64,000 nt of DNA from Mucilaginibacter sp. UBA5151 (GCA_002413785.1 DHXR01000046.1:117150-181149); one strand, 5' to 3'; shown: positions 42,301 to 51,001, counted from the stretch's first letter. The notes: a model not told the origin generated them from the letters alone. A program made the numbers and translations.

Positions 42301-45300
42301 ACCCGGTTTAACAAATTATAATTCTCAGGCAAGTAAATAACCTGCGAAGTATTTACCGGGCGGATAAAATTCCAGATATTCCATGCAAAATAGTTTGGTT
42401 GTCCTTTATCATTCAGGTTCAAGGCATCCAGCCAGTTTTGGGGCGTGGTAATATCATCTAAAGATGCATCGTACAGACTTGCCACCATTTCAGCAAGTTG
42501 TTTTTCATTGTTTTGGTTGCTCACCTGTAATTTCCACTGCTCCTTTTCACCGGGCTGTAGTTTATTTCGAAAAGTAAGGAACTTTATTTTGAGGGCTTTA
42601 TCCTGATTTGATATGTATATTTTCTGGTAGCTGGCGTAAATCCTGTTTTCAAATACCATCATAAACTGAACGGCCACATCCTTTTCAATACTATCAATGG
42701 GGATTTTTATGTTTTGCTGGCCTTTATCTATGCTGATCCATTTTGAGGAGATTCGCTTAGAACCATTATAACGTTCCACCAGCACATTTATCTTTTGATC
42801 TATCCCAACCAAAAAACTGGCCGTATCGCCCGCTTTTACATAGTTCAATACTGGGATCACCCAGTCATTAAACCCTATAACTTTAGGTTGCTCTCCAATC
42901 AAATTAATATATTTTGTTAATGATGTAGTATCGCCTTTTTCATTGCGGGCACGGATGTTTATCTTGTACATTCCTGATGGCTGTGTGCTTAACGCAGATA
43001 GATTTATTATACCGGGTTTTACAGTTTCAACTTTTAAATCTATGTTTATCACCTTGTTAAGCATTTGCCACAACTCTGCTACATCCTCCTTTGCATAAGC
43101 ATATCCGGGAAAATCATTTTTAAAATCAGTCTTGTTAATGATGAATTGATCACAACTCTGCCACAACCTGTTTTTAAAAACCCTATCCGGGTTCTTTAAA
43201 GCAAATACTTCAACTTTTATTTCTCCTTTTTGTGGTTCCCCGTTCAGGTTGGTAATCTTAACCGATGCCCTCAGGGAATCTTTTGCAAATAAATGTTCCG
43301 GTAAATAATTGTCAATTTTAACGTTGTTATTGCCAATGGTTGCAGTTGTTTGGCCGGAATGGGTTTCACCGCTCGCATCCGTTACATCCGCATTGATGGC
43401 ATAATTGTAATTTATATCGTTTTCATCAATTGAATCTGCAGTTACGGCTTTAAATTTTATTTGAAACTGGCCCTGGTCGTCGGTTGTTATCGTGTCCGAT
43501 TTGATCTCCGTTTCAACATCATTGTTATGGCGGGGATGATTGACACCTCGCCTGAATTTAGTGTTATAAAACTCGCGGTTTTGTGAACGAACAATGTTGT
43601 AAGCAACTTTGGCTTGTGATAGACCGTATCCAGAAAAGGCTGTAACAGTTCCTTTTACTATAACCGAATCATTTAATTTGTAACTTTCTTTAACAGGCAA
43701 AAATTTTACCTGGAAAGTTGGGCGTTTGTATTCTTCAACTTTGACCTCTATTTCACCATCCTGCGTTTTTAAAGTTACATTACCCCCCAGCATGCTTTGC
43801 GGGATGATAAAAATGCCGCTCACCGTACCAAAATCATTTGTTTTTAATTTTAATGATGAAACTTCTTTATTTTTTATATCCCAAAACTGTATTTCCACAT
43901 TTTTACCTGGCATTATTTTACTTTTACCCCGCAATGTTTGCATTTGCAGCGCTTTAAAATAAATGGTTTGGCCTGGCCTGTAGATCTGCCTGTCGGTAAA
44001 TAAAACTGTTTTGTCGTCCGGGCTGTTGTCATCTGATGAATCGTCACTGGCACCATTGATATATTTTGATTTATCCGTTAAGGTATCTCCGTTAGTTATC
44101 AAACTAACCGACATTCCATATCCTGATGAAAATTTGTCTGACCGGAATAAACCGTTCCTGTCCGAAATTCCATTTACATCAATATTAACCCATTCACTTT
44201 TATTGGTCGAGTTGTTATAATTGTTATTCCTGCTGTTTAAATTTATTTTAACACTTTTTAATGGCTTTCCTGTTTCCCTGTCCATTACGCGAACCTCAAT
44301 TGCATCATCGGGATTTATCCTTGCACGGTAAGCCAACCTGCTAACCCTGAAATTGCTTAGCCCTGTCAGGTTTTCCGAATTTCCTGTTGTATCGGTAACT
44401 AATAAAGCATAATTACCAGGGCTTAACCCATCTATCTTAAACTCCAAACTATGTTTTTTAAAATCGGCCAGGTTTGGCCAGCTAATGGTTTTAACCTGAA
44501 CAGGATTAAGCTTTTTTAGAAATTCAAGACGATATTTTGATTGGTCGAGATTGGAATAGTCGGTACCAAAACCATTTAGATAATTGTTCAACTGGAATTC
44601 ATAAAGCCTGTAAACTGCAATTTTAACTGCGGCTAAATTTTTATAACTAACCAACCCCAGCAACGGTTTCCCCGGTACATTCACATCCTCCACTGTCGCC
44701 GATAGTTCCTTTTCTTCTATCTGCCTCATCAACGTAGCCGCGTTTTTACCCCCTAAGCTTTCAGGAAAGGCCACAAAGCTCTGCTTAAAAAGTGCATGCG
44801 CCGTTGTTAAACTATCCAATCCCTGGTAATACTGGCCCTGCAATACCAAAGCTTCGGCACTGATAGGTTTTGCAGAAAAACTTGCTGCAATTTGTTTAAG
44901 GGCCGTCAGATGCAGTGAATCCTTATGTTCGGCAGTTGATTTGCCGTACAAAAACTTTAGCCTTTGCAAATCAATGTCTGCAAGTGCTTCTTCACTGGGG
45001 GTTTTAAGATGAAAGAGGGAGGCCTGCTGCAAATAGCGGATGCCTTTATATTCGGTTGAAAGCGTGTCGGTTGTTTTTATTGCAAGGTTTGCAAATGTGC
45101 GGCTGTCGCTAAAAAACCGGGGGTCATTGAGTGAAAACGGCAGCCTGGGTTTTGGCAGTCCGGCTTCATCGTTAAGGAAAAAATCAAAAGCCCGCTGAAC
45201 CAGCAGGTCATACAAAGTCGGGCGCAGGTAACGGGTGGTACTATCACCTTCCAGCACGCCGTTGAGTACGCCAACCGGGGTGTTTTGTTCTTTTGCGGCA

Positions 45301-45791
45301 TCGTTTAATGACTGGTCGTAAAGACGGCCTGTTTCATTGACGATGGTTTGCAAATCCCATTTGGTAAAATCGGTATCAGGTTTTGCAAGCCTGGTCCGCT
45401 GCCCAAACTGGTAACGGTTTTGCTGGTAATAGTTCCAGTACATTTGCCCCAGCAGCGATTGTAAAACCGGTTTAACCGGGTAGGCTGCCTGCCTTATATC
45501 CAATTTCAGCCGGCTGATGATAGCCGCCAGCGCGTCTTCCTCCAAATAAGACTGGAAAGTCATCCTGTAAATCACCGCCCTCACCTGTTGCGGCGCATTG
45601 TTATTTTGCCGGGCAAGCTCATCCAGTTTATCAACCTCCTTTAATGCCGATTTCGGCAGGCCGATGTTTGCCAGTGAGTCGATACGGAAACTAATGGCAT
45701 CATATTTTACCTGGGCACTTGCGGTGTAAAAACAAAGCAGTATGCTAAAAATGAGCAGGTATTTGGGAATTCTGAATGAGGTTAATGGCAT
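39366..45791 (-). CDS. Alpha-2-macroglobulin family protein with inserted CarboxypepD_reg and plug-like segment
   Basis: A 2141-aa exported protein (signal peptide about 1-26). Macroglobulin-like beta domains fill the N-terminal half, including the MG2-type TDRQIYRPGQTIYFKAL. At about 1217-1300 lies a carboxypeptidase-regulatory-like domain (IIGRVVSADDKLEIPGVTVKIKGT), followed by a SusC-like plug fragment (KKDLTGSVSSVAI, LLQGRAAGVSIVNG). The bait/A2M core resumes (ALTRWKFRGFAHMQ). The thioester motif CSEQ is at Cys1602-Gln1605 in FPYECSEQVFSRYY, followed by the alpha-helical toroid. Bacterial members trap attacking proteases in the periplasm. No PBP1c neighbour is present. Confidence 0.9.
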   Translation of the reverse strand: MPLTSFRIPKYLLIFSILLCFYTASAQVKYDAISFRIDSLANIGLPKSALKEVDKLDELARQNNNAPQQVRAVIYRMTFQSYLEEDALAAIISRLKLDIRQAAYPVKPVLQSLLGQMYWNYYQQNRYQFGQRTRLAKPDTDFTKWDLQTIVNETGRLYDQSLNDAAKEQNTPVGVLNGVLEGDSTTRYLRPTLYDLLVQRAFDFFLNDEAGLPKPRLPFSLNDPRFFSDSRTFANLAIKTTDTLSTEYKGIRYLQQASLFHLKTPSEEALADIDLQRLKFLYGKSTAEHKDSLHLTALKQIAASFSAKPISAEALVLQGQYYQGLDSLTTAHALFKQSFVAFPESLGGKNAATLMRQIEEKELSATVEDVNVPGKPLLGLVSYKNLAAVKIAVYRLYEFQLNNYLNGFGTDYSNLDQSKYRLEFLKKLNPVQVKTISWPNLADFKKHSLEFKIDGLSPGNYALLVTDTTGNSENLTGLSNFRVSRLAYRARINPDDAIEVRVMDRETGKPLKSVKINLNSRNNNYNNSTNKSEWVNIDVNGISDRNGLFRSDKFSSGYGMSVSLITNGDTLTDKSKYINGASDDSSDDNSPDDKTVLFTDRQIYRPGQTIYFKALQMQTLRGKSKIMPGKNVEIQFWDIKNKEVSSLKLKTNDFGTVSGIFIIPQSMLGGNVTLKTQDGEIEVKVEEYKRPTFQVKFLPVKESYKLNDSVIVKGTVTAFSGYGLSQAKVAYNIVRSQNREFYNTKFRRGVNHPRHNNDVETEIKSDTITTDDQGQFQIKFKAVTADSIDENDINYNYAINADVTDASGETHSGQTTATIGNNNVKIDNYLPEHLFAKDSLRASVKITNLNGEPQKGEIKVEVFALKNPDRVFKNRLWQSCDQFIINKTDFKNDFPGYAYAKEDVAELWQMLNKVINIDLKVETVKPGIINLSALSTQPSGMYKINIRARNEKGDTTSLTKYINLIGEQPKVIGFNDWVIPVLNYVKAGDTASFLVGIDQKINVLVERYNGSKRISSKWISIDKGQQNIKIPIDSIEKDVAVQFMMVFENRIYASYQKIYISNQDKALKIKFLTFRNKLQPGEKEQWKLQVSNQNNEKQLAEMVASLYDASLDDITTPQNWLDALNLNDKGQPNYFAWNIWNFIRPVNTSQVIYLPENYNLLNRVYERLNMFSYNYFGGYNNAYQNYLKKVNKNLNNAENNKRLQDEYLKNAAQIKNGYDIIGRVVSADDKLEIPGVTVKIKGTNIGTMTNSAGYFKIRVPVNATLVFSFIGYKPLEVITAKAGNIAVTLNPSSSALNEVEVTAYGVQMKKDLTGSVSSVAIRGLASPNAAMDSEQLLQGRAAGVSIVNGASGDVLIRELNLNTPSRPIPLRSNFNETAFFYPQLHTNEKGEILIDFTIPEALTRWKFRGFAHMQDLHIGYIENTVITQKQLSISANTPRFLREGDTITISARLANLTADKLKGKVQMQLFNALNMQPVALFADKKDAEQSFEIGGGTTKAVSFRLVIPSGMDALTYRLTADAGEFTDGEENTLPVLPNRMLVTESMPMMVRSGQTRDFTFDKLVNQSSATLKNKTLTLEYTQNPAWYAVQALPYMMEFPYECSEQVFSRYYANSLATSIVTKLPAIKQVFDQWKMSSGAELLSNLEKNQELKSTLLEETPWLRDAVSESEQKKRIALLFDLNKMSDELKLNLDKLQKRQLPDGGFTWFGGDRSDRYITQHIAEGMGELYHLGIANSQLQPIADNAIRYLDDQLAADEKLRKKNKDNTWFYGDLEIHAWFTRSYFLNKPLNNTLKTALSAYLKWAADEWKFRNVYEQGVIALTMQRYNKPEVCAQIERSLLETAQQSDDLGMYWAKNRQGYFWYESPVETQSLLIELFTEAGDNAKAVDEMKIWLLRNKQTGDWKTTKATAAACYALLLKGGNLLADTGRSVIKLDGKQLEELKPDVKANAGTGYIKTSWAGEQIKPAMGKVEIKNNGTTISWGALHWQYLENLDKITSSQTNIHLERKYFIQKQTDAGPVLTAVDATHLPKTGDLLKVVVYLKADRDFEYVQLKDMRPAGTEPVEAISAYKYQDGLYYYQVTKDVATNFFISYLSKGNYVFEYQLRVAQPGNFSTGITSIQCMYAPEFNAHSQGDRMVIKP

Positions 45792-46192
45792 AATTGGTCA
45801 GGCTAAATTGGATGTATAATATTACTGAATAGAACGCATTTTTTAAAATTTTATTAGTGCTGATCAAGGGATGCAGGCGGCGGCGGTTTTCCATAAATTA
45901 ATTTGAAATAATTTGGTTTTGACAACCCGGCCATTCCCGCGCCATTTTAAAAACCGTAGGGGCGACCCTTGTGGTCGCCCTAATTCCAGGCGAAATAATG
46001 ATGCAGGTTAACATCGGGCACCAAGTGGCAAAAAACGGATTTGGGCTGCAAAATATAGGGCGACAAAAACAATGGGCGATCAAATATAGGGCGACCACAA
46101 GGGTCGCCCTTACAAGGCAAGGCCGGTGATGAAAAACAGCAGCCATAGCCGGATCCTTCTTTTTAAAGCCGCTTCATTCATCCTGTTTTGGT
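45792..46192. other. Intergenic region with paired GGGCGACC palindromes
   Basis: The 401-bp gap is occupied mostly by the element at 45956-46116. The first part is the upstream region of the macroglobulin gene; no clear TAnnTTTG box is found there. Confidence 0.5.
45956..46116. repeat. Paired palindromes, GGGCGACC type
   Basis: GGGCGACC-CTTGT-GGTCGCCC (45960-45980) and GGGCGACC-ACAAG-GGTCGCCC (46089-46109) are each hairpins and are perfect reverse complements of each other. Between them AAATATAGGGCGA occurs twice as a direct repeat. Confidence 0.8.
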
Positions 46193-47080
46193 TTATGTTA
46201 GTTTGATGTTTTTCAAATAATCAAGGTTAATTTTAGCGCTTTGCAAGGGCGTTTCTTTGAAAAAGCGCGACTGCTCTACAAAAAAATATTGCATGCCATT
46301 ATCCAGCGCGGTGGAAAGCAAATGTGGATAATTTATAACGCCCTGCCCTAAATCGCAGGCCGATTCATCTTCGCTGTCTGCCGGTAAACGCACCTGTAAC
46401 ACATCACGTATATGGCAAAGGCGGAAACGGGGATGATACTTTTTTATATAAGCCTCGGGGTACTTGCCTTCGGTAACGGTATAATAAAAATCCATCTGGA
46501 AGTCGACAAACTCCTTATCGGTATAAGCAAGCAAAACGTCGATTGGCAATTGTCCCTCAACCGGTTTATAGGGATAATCGTGCGGGTGATAGGCAAAATT
46601 CAAGCCATTTTTCTGGCAAATAGCGCCGTAGCCGTTAAATTCCTCGGCTATCCTTTTAAAATCATCAATTGTTTTTTGCGGGCCTTTCCAGGGATAGATT
46701 AAATATTTCATACCAATCTCAGCAGCCTCGGCAGCAGTTTTTTCAAATCCTTCCGCGTTGCCTGAATAGTGGCTGGAGATCAGTGTTAATCCATTGCCTT
46801 GCACCAGCTTATTGAATTCTTTGTTGGTCATTCCCCAGAAGATCCCTTTATCACCACCGTAACTTTCAATTTGGGTATAGCCCATTTTGCCAATTTGGGC
46901 TAATGTACCGGCAGGGTCCTTTTCCATTGCCTCTTTTACCATGTACAGCTGGATGCCGATGGCGGGTAATTGCTTTTGGTTTGAGGCTGCAAAAAGATTG
47001 CTTTTGATTAATGGTAATGATAAGGCCAGCAGGCTGGTATTTTTGATGAAAGATCTGCGGTTTAGCATTTTAGTATTCAT
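46193..47080 (-). CDS. Sugar phosphate isomerase/epimerase-like TIM-barrel protein with Tat signal
   Basis: A 295-aa protein of the xylose isomerase-like TIM-barrel superfamily. The N-terminus has a Tat-type signal (NRRSFIKNTSLLALSLPLIKS). Metal-site-type residues appear in ESYGG, HPHDYPYKP, QMDFYYTVTEGK and RLCHIRDV. ATG 47080 (MNTKMLNRRSF) is chosen because the longer frame adds repeat-derived residues. It follows the GMC oxidoreductase gene; similar pairs are linked to keto-sugar metabolism, but the substrate is unknown. Confidence 0.85.
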   Translation of the reverse strand: MNTKMLNRRSFIKNTSLLALSLPLIKSNLFAASNQKQLPAIGIQLYMVKEAMEKDPAGTLAQIGKMGYTQIESYGGDKGIFWGMTNKEFNKLVQGNGLTLISSHYSGNAEGFEKTAAEAAEIGMKYLIYPWKGPQKTIDDFKRIAEEFNGYGAICQKNGLNFAYHPHDYPYKPVEGQLPIDVLLAYTDKEFVDFQMDFYYTVTEGKYPEAYIKKYHPRFRLCHIRDVLQVRLPADSEDESACDLGQGVINYPHLLSTALDNGMQYFFVEQSRFFKETPLQSAKINLDYLKNIKLT

Positions 47081-47101
47081 GTAAATTGAAAAATTCCTTT
47101 T

Positions 47102-47183
47102 CTCTGTGTACTTTGTGCATCCTCTGTGATCTCCGCGTTTATTTAATCGCAATTGCCCTGAGGAGACCACAAAGTACGCTGAG
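47102..47183. repeat. Inverted repeat, CTCTGTGTA type
   Basis: Arms CTCTGTGTACTTTGTG (from 47102) and CACAAAGTACGCTGAG (to 47183) pair with a perfect 10-bp GTACTTTGTG block. It resembles the element at 31206-31347 and fills the gap between the GMC and isomerase genes. Confidence 0.65.
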
Positions 47184-47202
47184 TTTTGTTAATTTCAAAA
47201 AA

Positions 47203-48891
47203 TTAAATATTCCCCTTTTTCATCTCCTCCACCGCATGATGCGCGGCCCTCGCCGCAAAGGCCATATATAAAATCGACGGACTTTGGTTACCGGTACTCG
47301 TCATGCAGGCACCATCGGTTACAAAAACATTATTACAAAGATGCATCTGGTTCCATTTGTTGAGCAATGATGTTTTAGGATCATTCCCCATACGGCAGCC
47401 ACCCATTTCGTGGATATCCAAACCAGGGGCCTGGTGGGTATCTTTTTTGGTGATGTTTTTTACCCCGGCCTTTTCCAGCATTTCGGCACTTTGGGTTAAA
47501 AAATCGGCGACCATTTTATCATCATTCTCATCGTACCCGATAGAAGTGATCAGTTGCGGGATGCCCCAGGGGTCAACCTGGTCGGCGCTCAAATGTACAT
47601 GGTTTATTTCTTTTGGGATAGTTTCGCCCTGTATAAACATACCCGCATACCATGGCCCGGGCTCGGTTATCGCATCCTTATAATTGCCTCCAACACCATC
47701 GGGCCCTTCTTTATAAGCCGGTCCGCGACCCGAAAAAACAAAGGTTAAAAAACCGCCCAAATAATCGGTATCCTGCTTGTGCAGGTTGCGGTAATTGGCA
47801 ATGATGGGGTTAGTTGGGTTACGCCCGTAATAGTATTTATCTTCAAAGCCATCAATGGTGCCGCGCACGCTTGCTCTGTAATTCTGGAAGGCCATAAACT
47901 TACCCAGCAGGCCGTTATCATTGCCCAAACCATTCGGGAATCGGTGCGATTTTGAGTTAAGCAAAATCAAATTACTATTTAAACAAGCCGCGTTTAAAAA
48001 TATTACCCGTGCATAATAAGTAACTTCCTGTTTGGTTAAAGCATCAATTATCTTTACTCCTGTCACTTTTCCTTTTTGCTCATCATAAATAATAGAATGC
48101 ACTACGGAATGCGGCCTTACGGTAAGGTTACCCGTCTTTTTTGCCCAGGGCAAAGTTGATGAAACCGAACTGAAATAGCCGCCAAACGGGCAACCGCGAT
48201 AACAAAGATCGCGTGCCTGGCATTGACCCCGCCCCTGTTGCAAATGTATGGGTTCGGGTTTGGTAAGATGCGCCCAGCGGGTACGGACCATAAACCTGTC
48301 TTTATAGTGCGCGCTTATTTTTCGCTGTATTTCTTCTTCAACACAACTCATTTCAAAGGGTGGCAGATACTCGCCGTCTGGTAAGGCTTCCAGTCCATCC
48401 TTCCCACCGCAAATACCGGCAAACTTTTCTACATGCGAATACCATGGGGCAATATCTTCGTAACGGATGGGCCAGTCGATGGCATAACCATAACGCTGCG
48501 GCGCCGAAAACTCGAAATTGCTCCAGCGCTGGCAGGCCCGCCCCCAGGTAATCGATTTCCCGCCTACCTGGTATCCTCGGATCCAGTCGAATGGCTTTTC
48601 CTGAATGTAAGGATGTTCTTTGTCCTTCACAAAAAAATGATGGGTAGCTTCGTCAAATGCGTAGCATTTGCTCACCACCGGGTTTTCTTCATGTATTTTC
48701 AAGGGCTCTTCCAAGCGGTGCTGAAAATCCCATGGGTTTTTGAATGCTGTCGGATACGATTTGATATGCTCAATATCCCGTCCGCGTTCAAGCACCAGGG
48801 TTTTTACCCCCAGGTCGCATAATTCCTTGGCGGCCCATCCACCGCTGATGCCCGAGCCGATGACGATAGCATCGTATGTGTTTGTTTCCAT
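47203..48891 (-). CDS. GMC-family FAD-dependent oxidoreductase
   Basis: A 562-aa flavoenzyme that probably oxidises a sugar or alcohol. The ADP-binding fold is at the N-terminus (DAIVIGSGISGGWAAKELCDLGVKTLVLERG), the middle has the cysteine cluster CQARDLCYRGCPFGG, and the C-terminal GMC_oxred_C part is EMGGCRMGNDPKTS, then VTDGACMTSTGNQSPSILYMAFAARAA. Members with this layout oxidise sugars at C2 or C3 and pass electrons to a cytochrome. No gluconate dehydrogenase subunit 3 gene is adjacent. The start is preceded by a full Shine-Dalgarno match. Confidence 0.9.
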   Translation of the reverse strand: METNTYDAIVIGSGISGGWAAKELCDLGVKTLVLERGRDIEHIKSYPTAFKNPWDFQHRLEEPLKIHEENPVVSKCYAFDEATHHFFVKDKEHPYIQEKPFDWIRGYQVGGKSITWGRACQRWSNFEFSAPQRYGYAIDWPIRYEDIAPWYSHVEKFAGICGGKDGLEALPDGEYLPPFEMSCVEEEIQRKISAHYKDRFMVRTRWAHLTKPEPIHLQQGRGQCQARDLCYRGCPFGGYFSSVSSTLPWAKKTGNLTVRPHSVVHSIIYDEQKGKVTGVKIIDALTKQEVTYYARVIFLNAACLNSNLILLNSKSHRFPNGLGNDNGLLGKFMAFQNYRASVRGTIDGFEDKYYYGRNPTNPIIANYRNLHKQDTDYLGGFLTFVFSGRGPAYKEGPDGVGGNYKDAITEPGPWYAGMFIQGETIPKEINHVHLSADQVDPWGIPQLITSIGYDENDDKMVADFLTQSAEMLEKAGVKNITKKDTHQAPGLDIHEMGGCRMGNDPKTSLLNKWNQMHLCNNVFVTDGACMTSTGNQSPSILYMAFAARAAHHAVEEMKKGNI

Positions 48892-48895
48892 AAGT

Positions 48896-48904
48896 ACCTC
48901 CTTT
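48896..48904 (-). promoter_or_regulatory. Unusual complete Shine-Dalgarno match before the GMC gene
   Basis: On the minus strand AAAGGAGGT lies 4 nt before ATG 48891. Genes in this window otherwise lack such sequences, as expected for Bacteroidota. Confidence 0.5.
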
Positions 48905-48943
48905 TTGCCTCACCTAAACCTATAATTCAAAGCAAAATAATTT

Positions 48944-49075
48944 TCAAAGCCCTCTCTTTTCGAGAGGATTAGGTATCTGATCCGCGATACTCGTGGCAGA
49001 ATGGTTACAGGAATTGCACATGCATAAAATACATCCAATACCTATCATCAACAACAAATACAAATGCCGCTGCAT
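48944..49075 (-). pseudogene. Truncated lipoprotein-like gene ending in a repeat element
   Basis: A 43-aa frame on the GMC strand, 52 nt upstream of it. It starts MQRHLYLLLMIGIGCILCMC, which looks like a lipoprotein signal peptide, followed by NSCNHSATSIADQIP. The last eight residues, NPLEKRGL, are encoded by the dispersed CCTCTC...GGTGAGG repeat (48907-48968; related to 33730-33888). I infer a lipoprotein or cytochrome subunit gene cut short by the repeat. A genuine small lipoprotein is the alternative. Confidence 0.45.
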
Positions 49076-49278
49076 AAATTAATTTAGCAATGAGGGTTTA
49101 CGAGTTTATAACGAGGTTAAAATTAAACAAATAAATGTGAATTTTGTATCAGTGCCGGGGATACAGCTACTAATTTTTTACATATTAAGAAATAAGATGG
49201 GCGGAATACGGGCTTTACAGGATAAAAAACAAGCTTATTTTTTTTTTGCCCCTGCAAGCGCAGTTCAAACAAAAAGTT

Positions 49279-49286
49279 TAAATTTG
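49279..49286 (+). promoter_or_regulatory. Possible promoter box
   Basis: TAAATTTG matches TAnnTTTG, 24 nt before ATG 49311. Confidence 0.35.
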
Positions 49287-49310
49287 ATTCAAATCTTATC
49301 AAATAAATTT

Positions 49311-50156
49311 ATGAGAAATGATGATAGTCCCGACCAGCCGTTAAGCGAAGACCCCGAAGAAAACCTTCGGATGGAAAATGAACTGCTGCGTTTAAAATTA
49401 CAGGCTGAACTGGGCGCTAAACCCTATACCAGTTCACAAATAGATCCTGAGATTGAAAACGAGTTTCTAAAAAATATTTTGGCTTTTGAGCAAAATTGGG
49501 CCAATGCAAAACCTGCCAAAATATATGACCTGCTGGGCAGGCCCGAATTCAAAAAGGCTGATAATTTGGCTGACCATGAGATAGAAGAGGAATTAGAAAA
49601 AATAACCGAACTACTGTCCGAAAAATACATGGAAGTATATTTTGGCGATGGTTATGACAGCCGCCTCCAATATCGTTTTATTACCGAAGAATTATTTGAT
49701 CACGAAACCACCTTTGCGCCAATGAAGGGTATGACTACCCATTTTGATTATGAGGAATTTCACCCTAACCACAAAAAGGATATTGAAAACCGCGCTTTGG
49801 AATTTATAGCAGAATGGTTTAAACGGAGTTTTGACGAAAAAAGCTGGGAGCTGGCCGACCAATTCATATTGCCCGACAGAAAAATTTTAAGCAAAGCTGA
49901 AGTTGTTGCACAATTGAAACGCATTTTTGATGCTTATACCGTGTTTAGGGATGAGAAACATAAAATTATGGATATTGGCTTTCAATTGGATGAATACACC
50001 GGGGTTGGCCATGCGGAGGGCGTCGTAAAATATGAAGCGGTTTTAGAGAGCGGCGAAACTATCCGGTTTGGGGGCCCTTTCAAGCTGTACATGACCCTTG
50101 AAGGGGGCTGGTGGAGTATATTCCACATCATATTCCCGGGGTTTGAATACCCTTAA
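49311..50156 (+). CDS. Hypothetical protein, possible NTF2-like C-terminal domain
   Basis: A 281-aa soluble acidic protein. The N-terminal part is helical (ENLRMENELLRLKLQAELG, possibly coiled coil). The C-terminal 110 residues (WELADQFILPDRKILSKAEVVAQLKRIF, EYTGVGHAEGVVKYEAVL, GGWWSIFHIIFPGFEYP) look like an NTF2/SnoaL-type cone fold; this is an impression, not a test. ATG 49311 (MRNDDSPDQ) is preferred over 49137, whose extension is hydrophobic and overlaps the promoter box. Confidence 0.6.
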   Translation: MRNDDSPDQPLSEDPEENLRMENELLRLKLQAELGAKPYTSSQIDPEIENEFLKNILAFEQNWANAKPAKIYDLLGRPEFKKADNLADHEIEEELEKITELLSEKYMEVYFGDGYDSRLQYRFITEELFDHETTFAPMKGMTTHFDYEEFHPNHKKDIENRALEFIAEWFKRSFDEKSWELADQFILPDRKILSKAEVVAQLKRIFDAYTVFRDEKHKIMDIGFQLDEYTGVGHAEGVVKYEAVLESGETIRFGGPFKLYMTLEGGWWSIFHIIFPGFEYP

Positions 50157-50212
50157 TACGGGTGTACAATTTGTTATCGCCGTATAATTATTCCCGGCCC
50201 GAAATCTCAGGT

Positions 50213-50839
50213 TTAATTTATTACCGGTTGTTTCTGGGCCCTCAATATGTCACGTAATTTAAAAAATGAATTATACGGGCCAACCGTGATCGTAGCATTA
50301 ACCAGCCATGAAGGTATGCTGCCACCCGGGTCAACGCTAAATGTATAATCAACCTTTAATTTGTTGTTGGGGGCTTGTATTACTTTCCAAACCGCTAAGG
50401 AATATGGAACACGTACATAGTCATTTTGTTTCGGCAGGTAATCGGGAAGACTTTTTGCCTGGATAACTAAAACTTCGGGCGTGGGTGAAATAGTAAGCTG
50501 GATGATCAGGTCGCGGTCTTTTATGGGCCAGGGTAAACGCGATTGGGCATAATAAATAATAGTTTGCTGGTTAATCATTTTTATGATCTCCGATTTTTTG
50601 TTCGCATATACCCAGCTGTTGTAATCGCCTATATTCTGCAATTCATTTATCAATTGCGTTTTAGTAGCCTCCAGTTCGCAAACTACACGCAATTCTTTTA
50701 AATTGCCTTTTGCAGGCTTCCTTGTAAATACCTCTATTCCATCTTCATTTTTTTTCAATTCCCATTTGCCCTGGGCCATAACAGATGAAAGCCCGAAGAT
50801 CAGGAGGCTAAAAAGTAAAAGAGGTTTTTTCATGAACAA
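50213..50839 (-). CDS. START-domain lipid-binding protein, exported
   Basis: A 208-aa protein with a signal peptide (KKPLLLFSLLIFGLSSVMAQ) followed by a START/SRPBCC fold: KWELKKNEDGIEVFTRKPAKG, NSWVYANKKSEIIK, WPIKDRDLIIQLTI, and a C-terminal amphipathic helix SWLVNATITVGPYNSFFKLRDIL. Such proteins hold hydrophobic ligands. It is a lone gene. The start may be 50839 or 50833. Confidence 0.85.
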   Translation of the reverse strand: MFMKKPLLLFSLLIFGLSSVMAQGKWELKKNEDGIEVFTRKPAKGNLKELRVVCELEATKTQLINELQNIGDYNSWVYANKKSEIIKMINQQTIIYYAQSRLPWPIKDRDLIIQLTISPTPEVLVIQAKSLPDYLPKQNDYVRVPYSLAVWKVIQAPNNKLKVDYTFSVDPGGSIPSWLVNATITVGPYNSFFKLRDILRAQKQPVIN

Positions 50840-50971
50840 ATAATGGGGGAAATAATAGAATAATCGTCGAAATCTAATTCATGAATTTGAAGGAATACTG
50901 TCCTGTATTAAACTTAAAAATTTATAAAAGCGTATTAAGCGTCCAAATTTTATTATTGCCCGCGTCAACAC

Positions 50972-51001
50972 AAAAAAACCAGCTTTTAAATTTAAAGCTG
51001 G
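50972..51001 (-). terminator. Rho-independent terminator
   Basis: CCAGCTTT pairing with AAAGCTGG (50979-51001), followed on the minus strand by seven T residues. It serves the small gene at 51132. Confidence 0.8.

Noticed and set aside
45898..46146. 82-aa minus-strand frame
   Set aside because: It is composed mostly of the GGGCGACC palindromic element.
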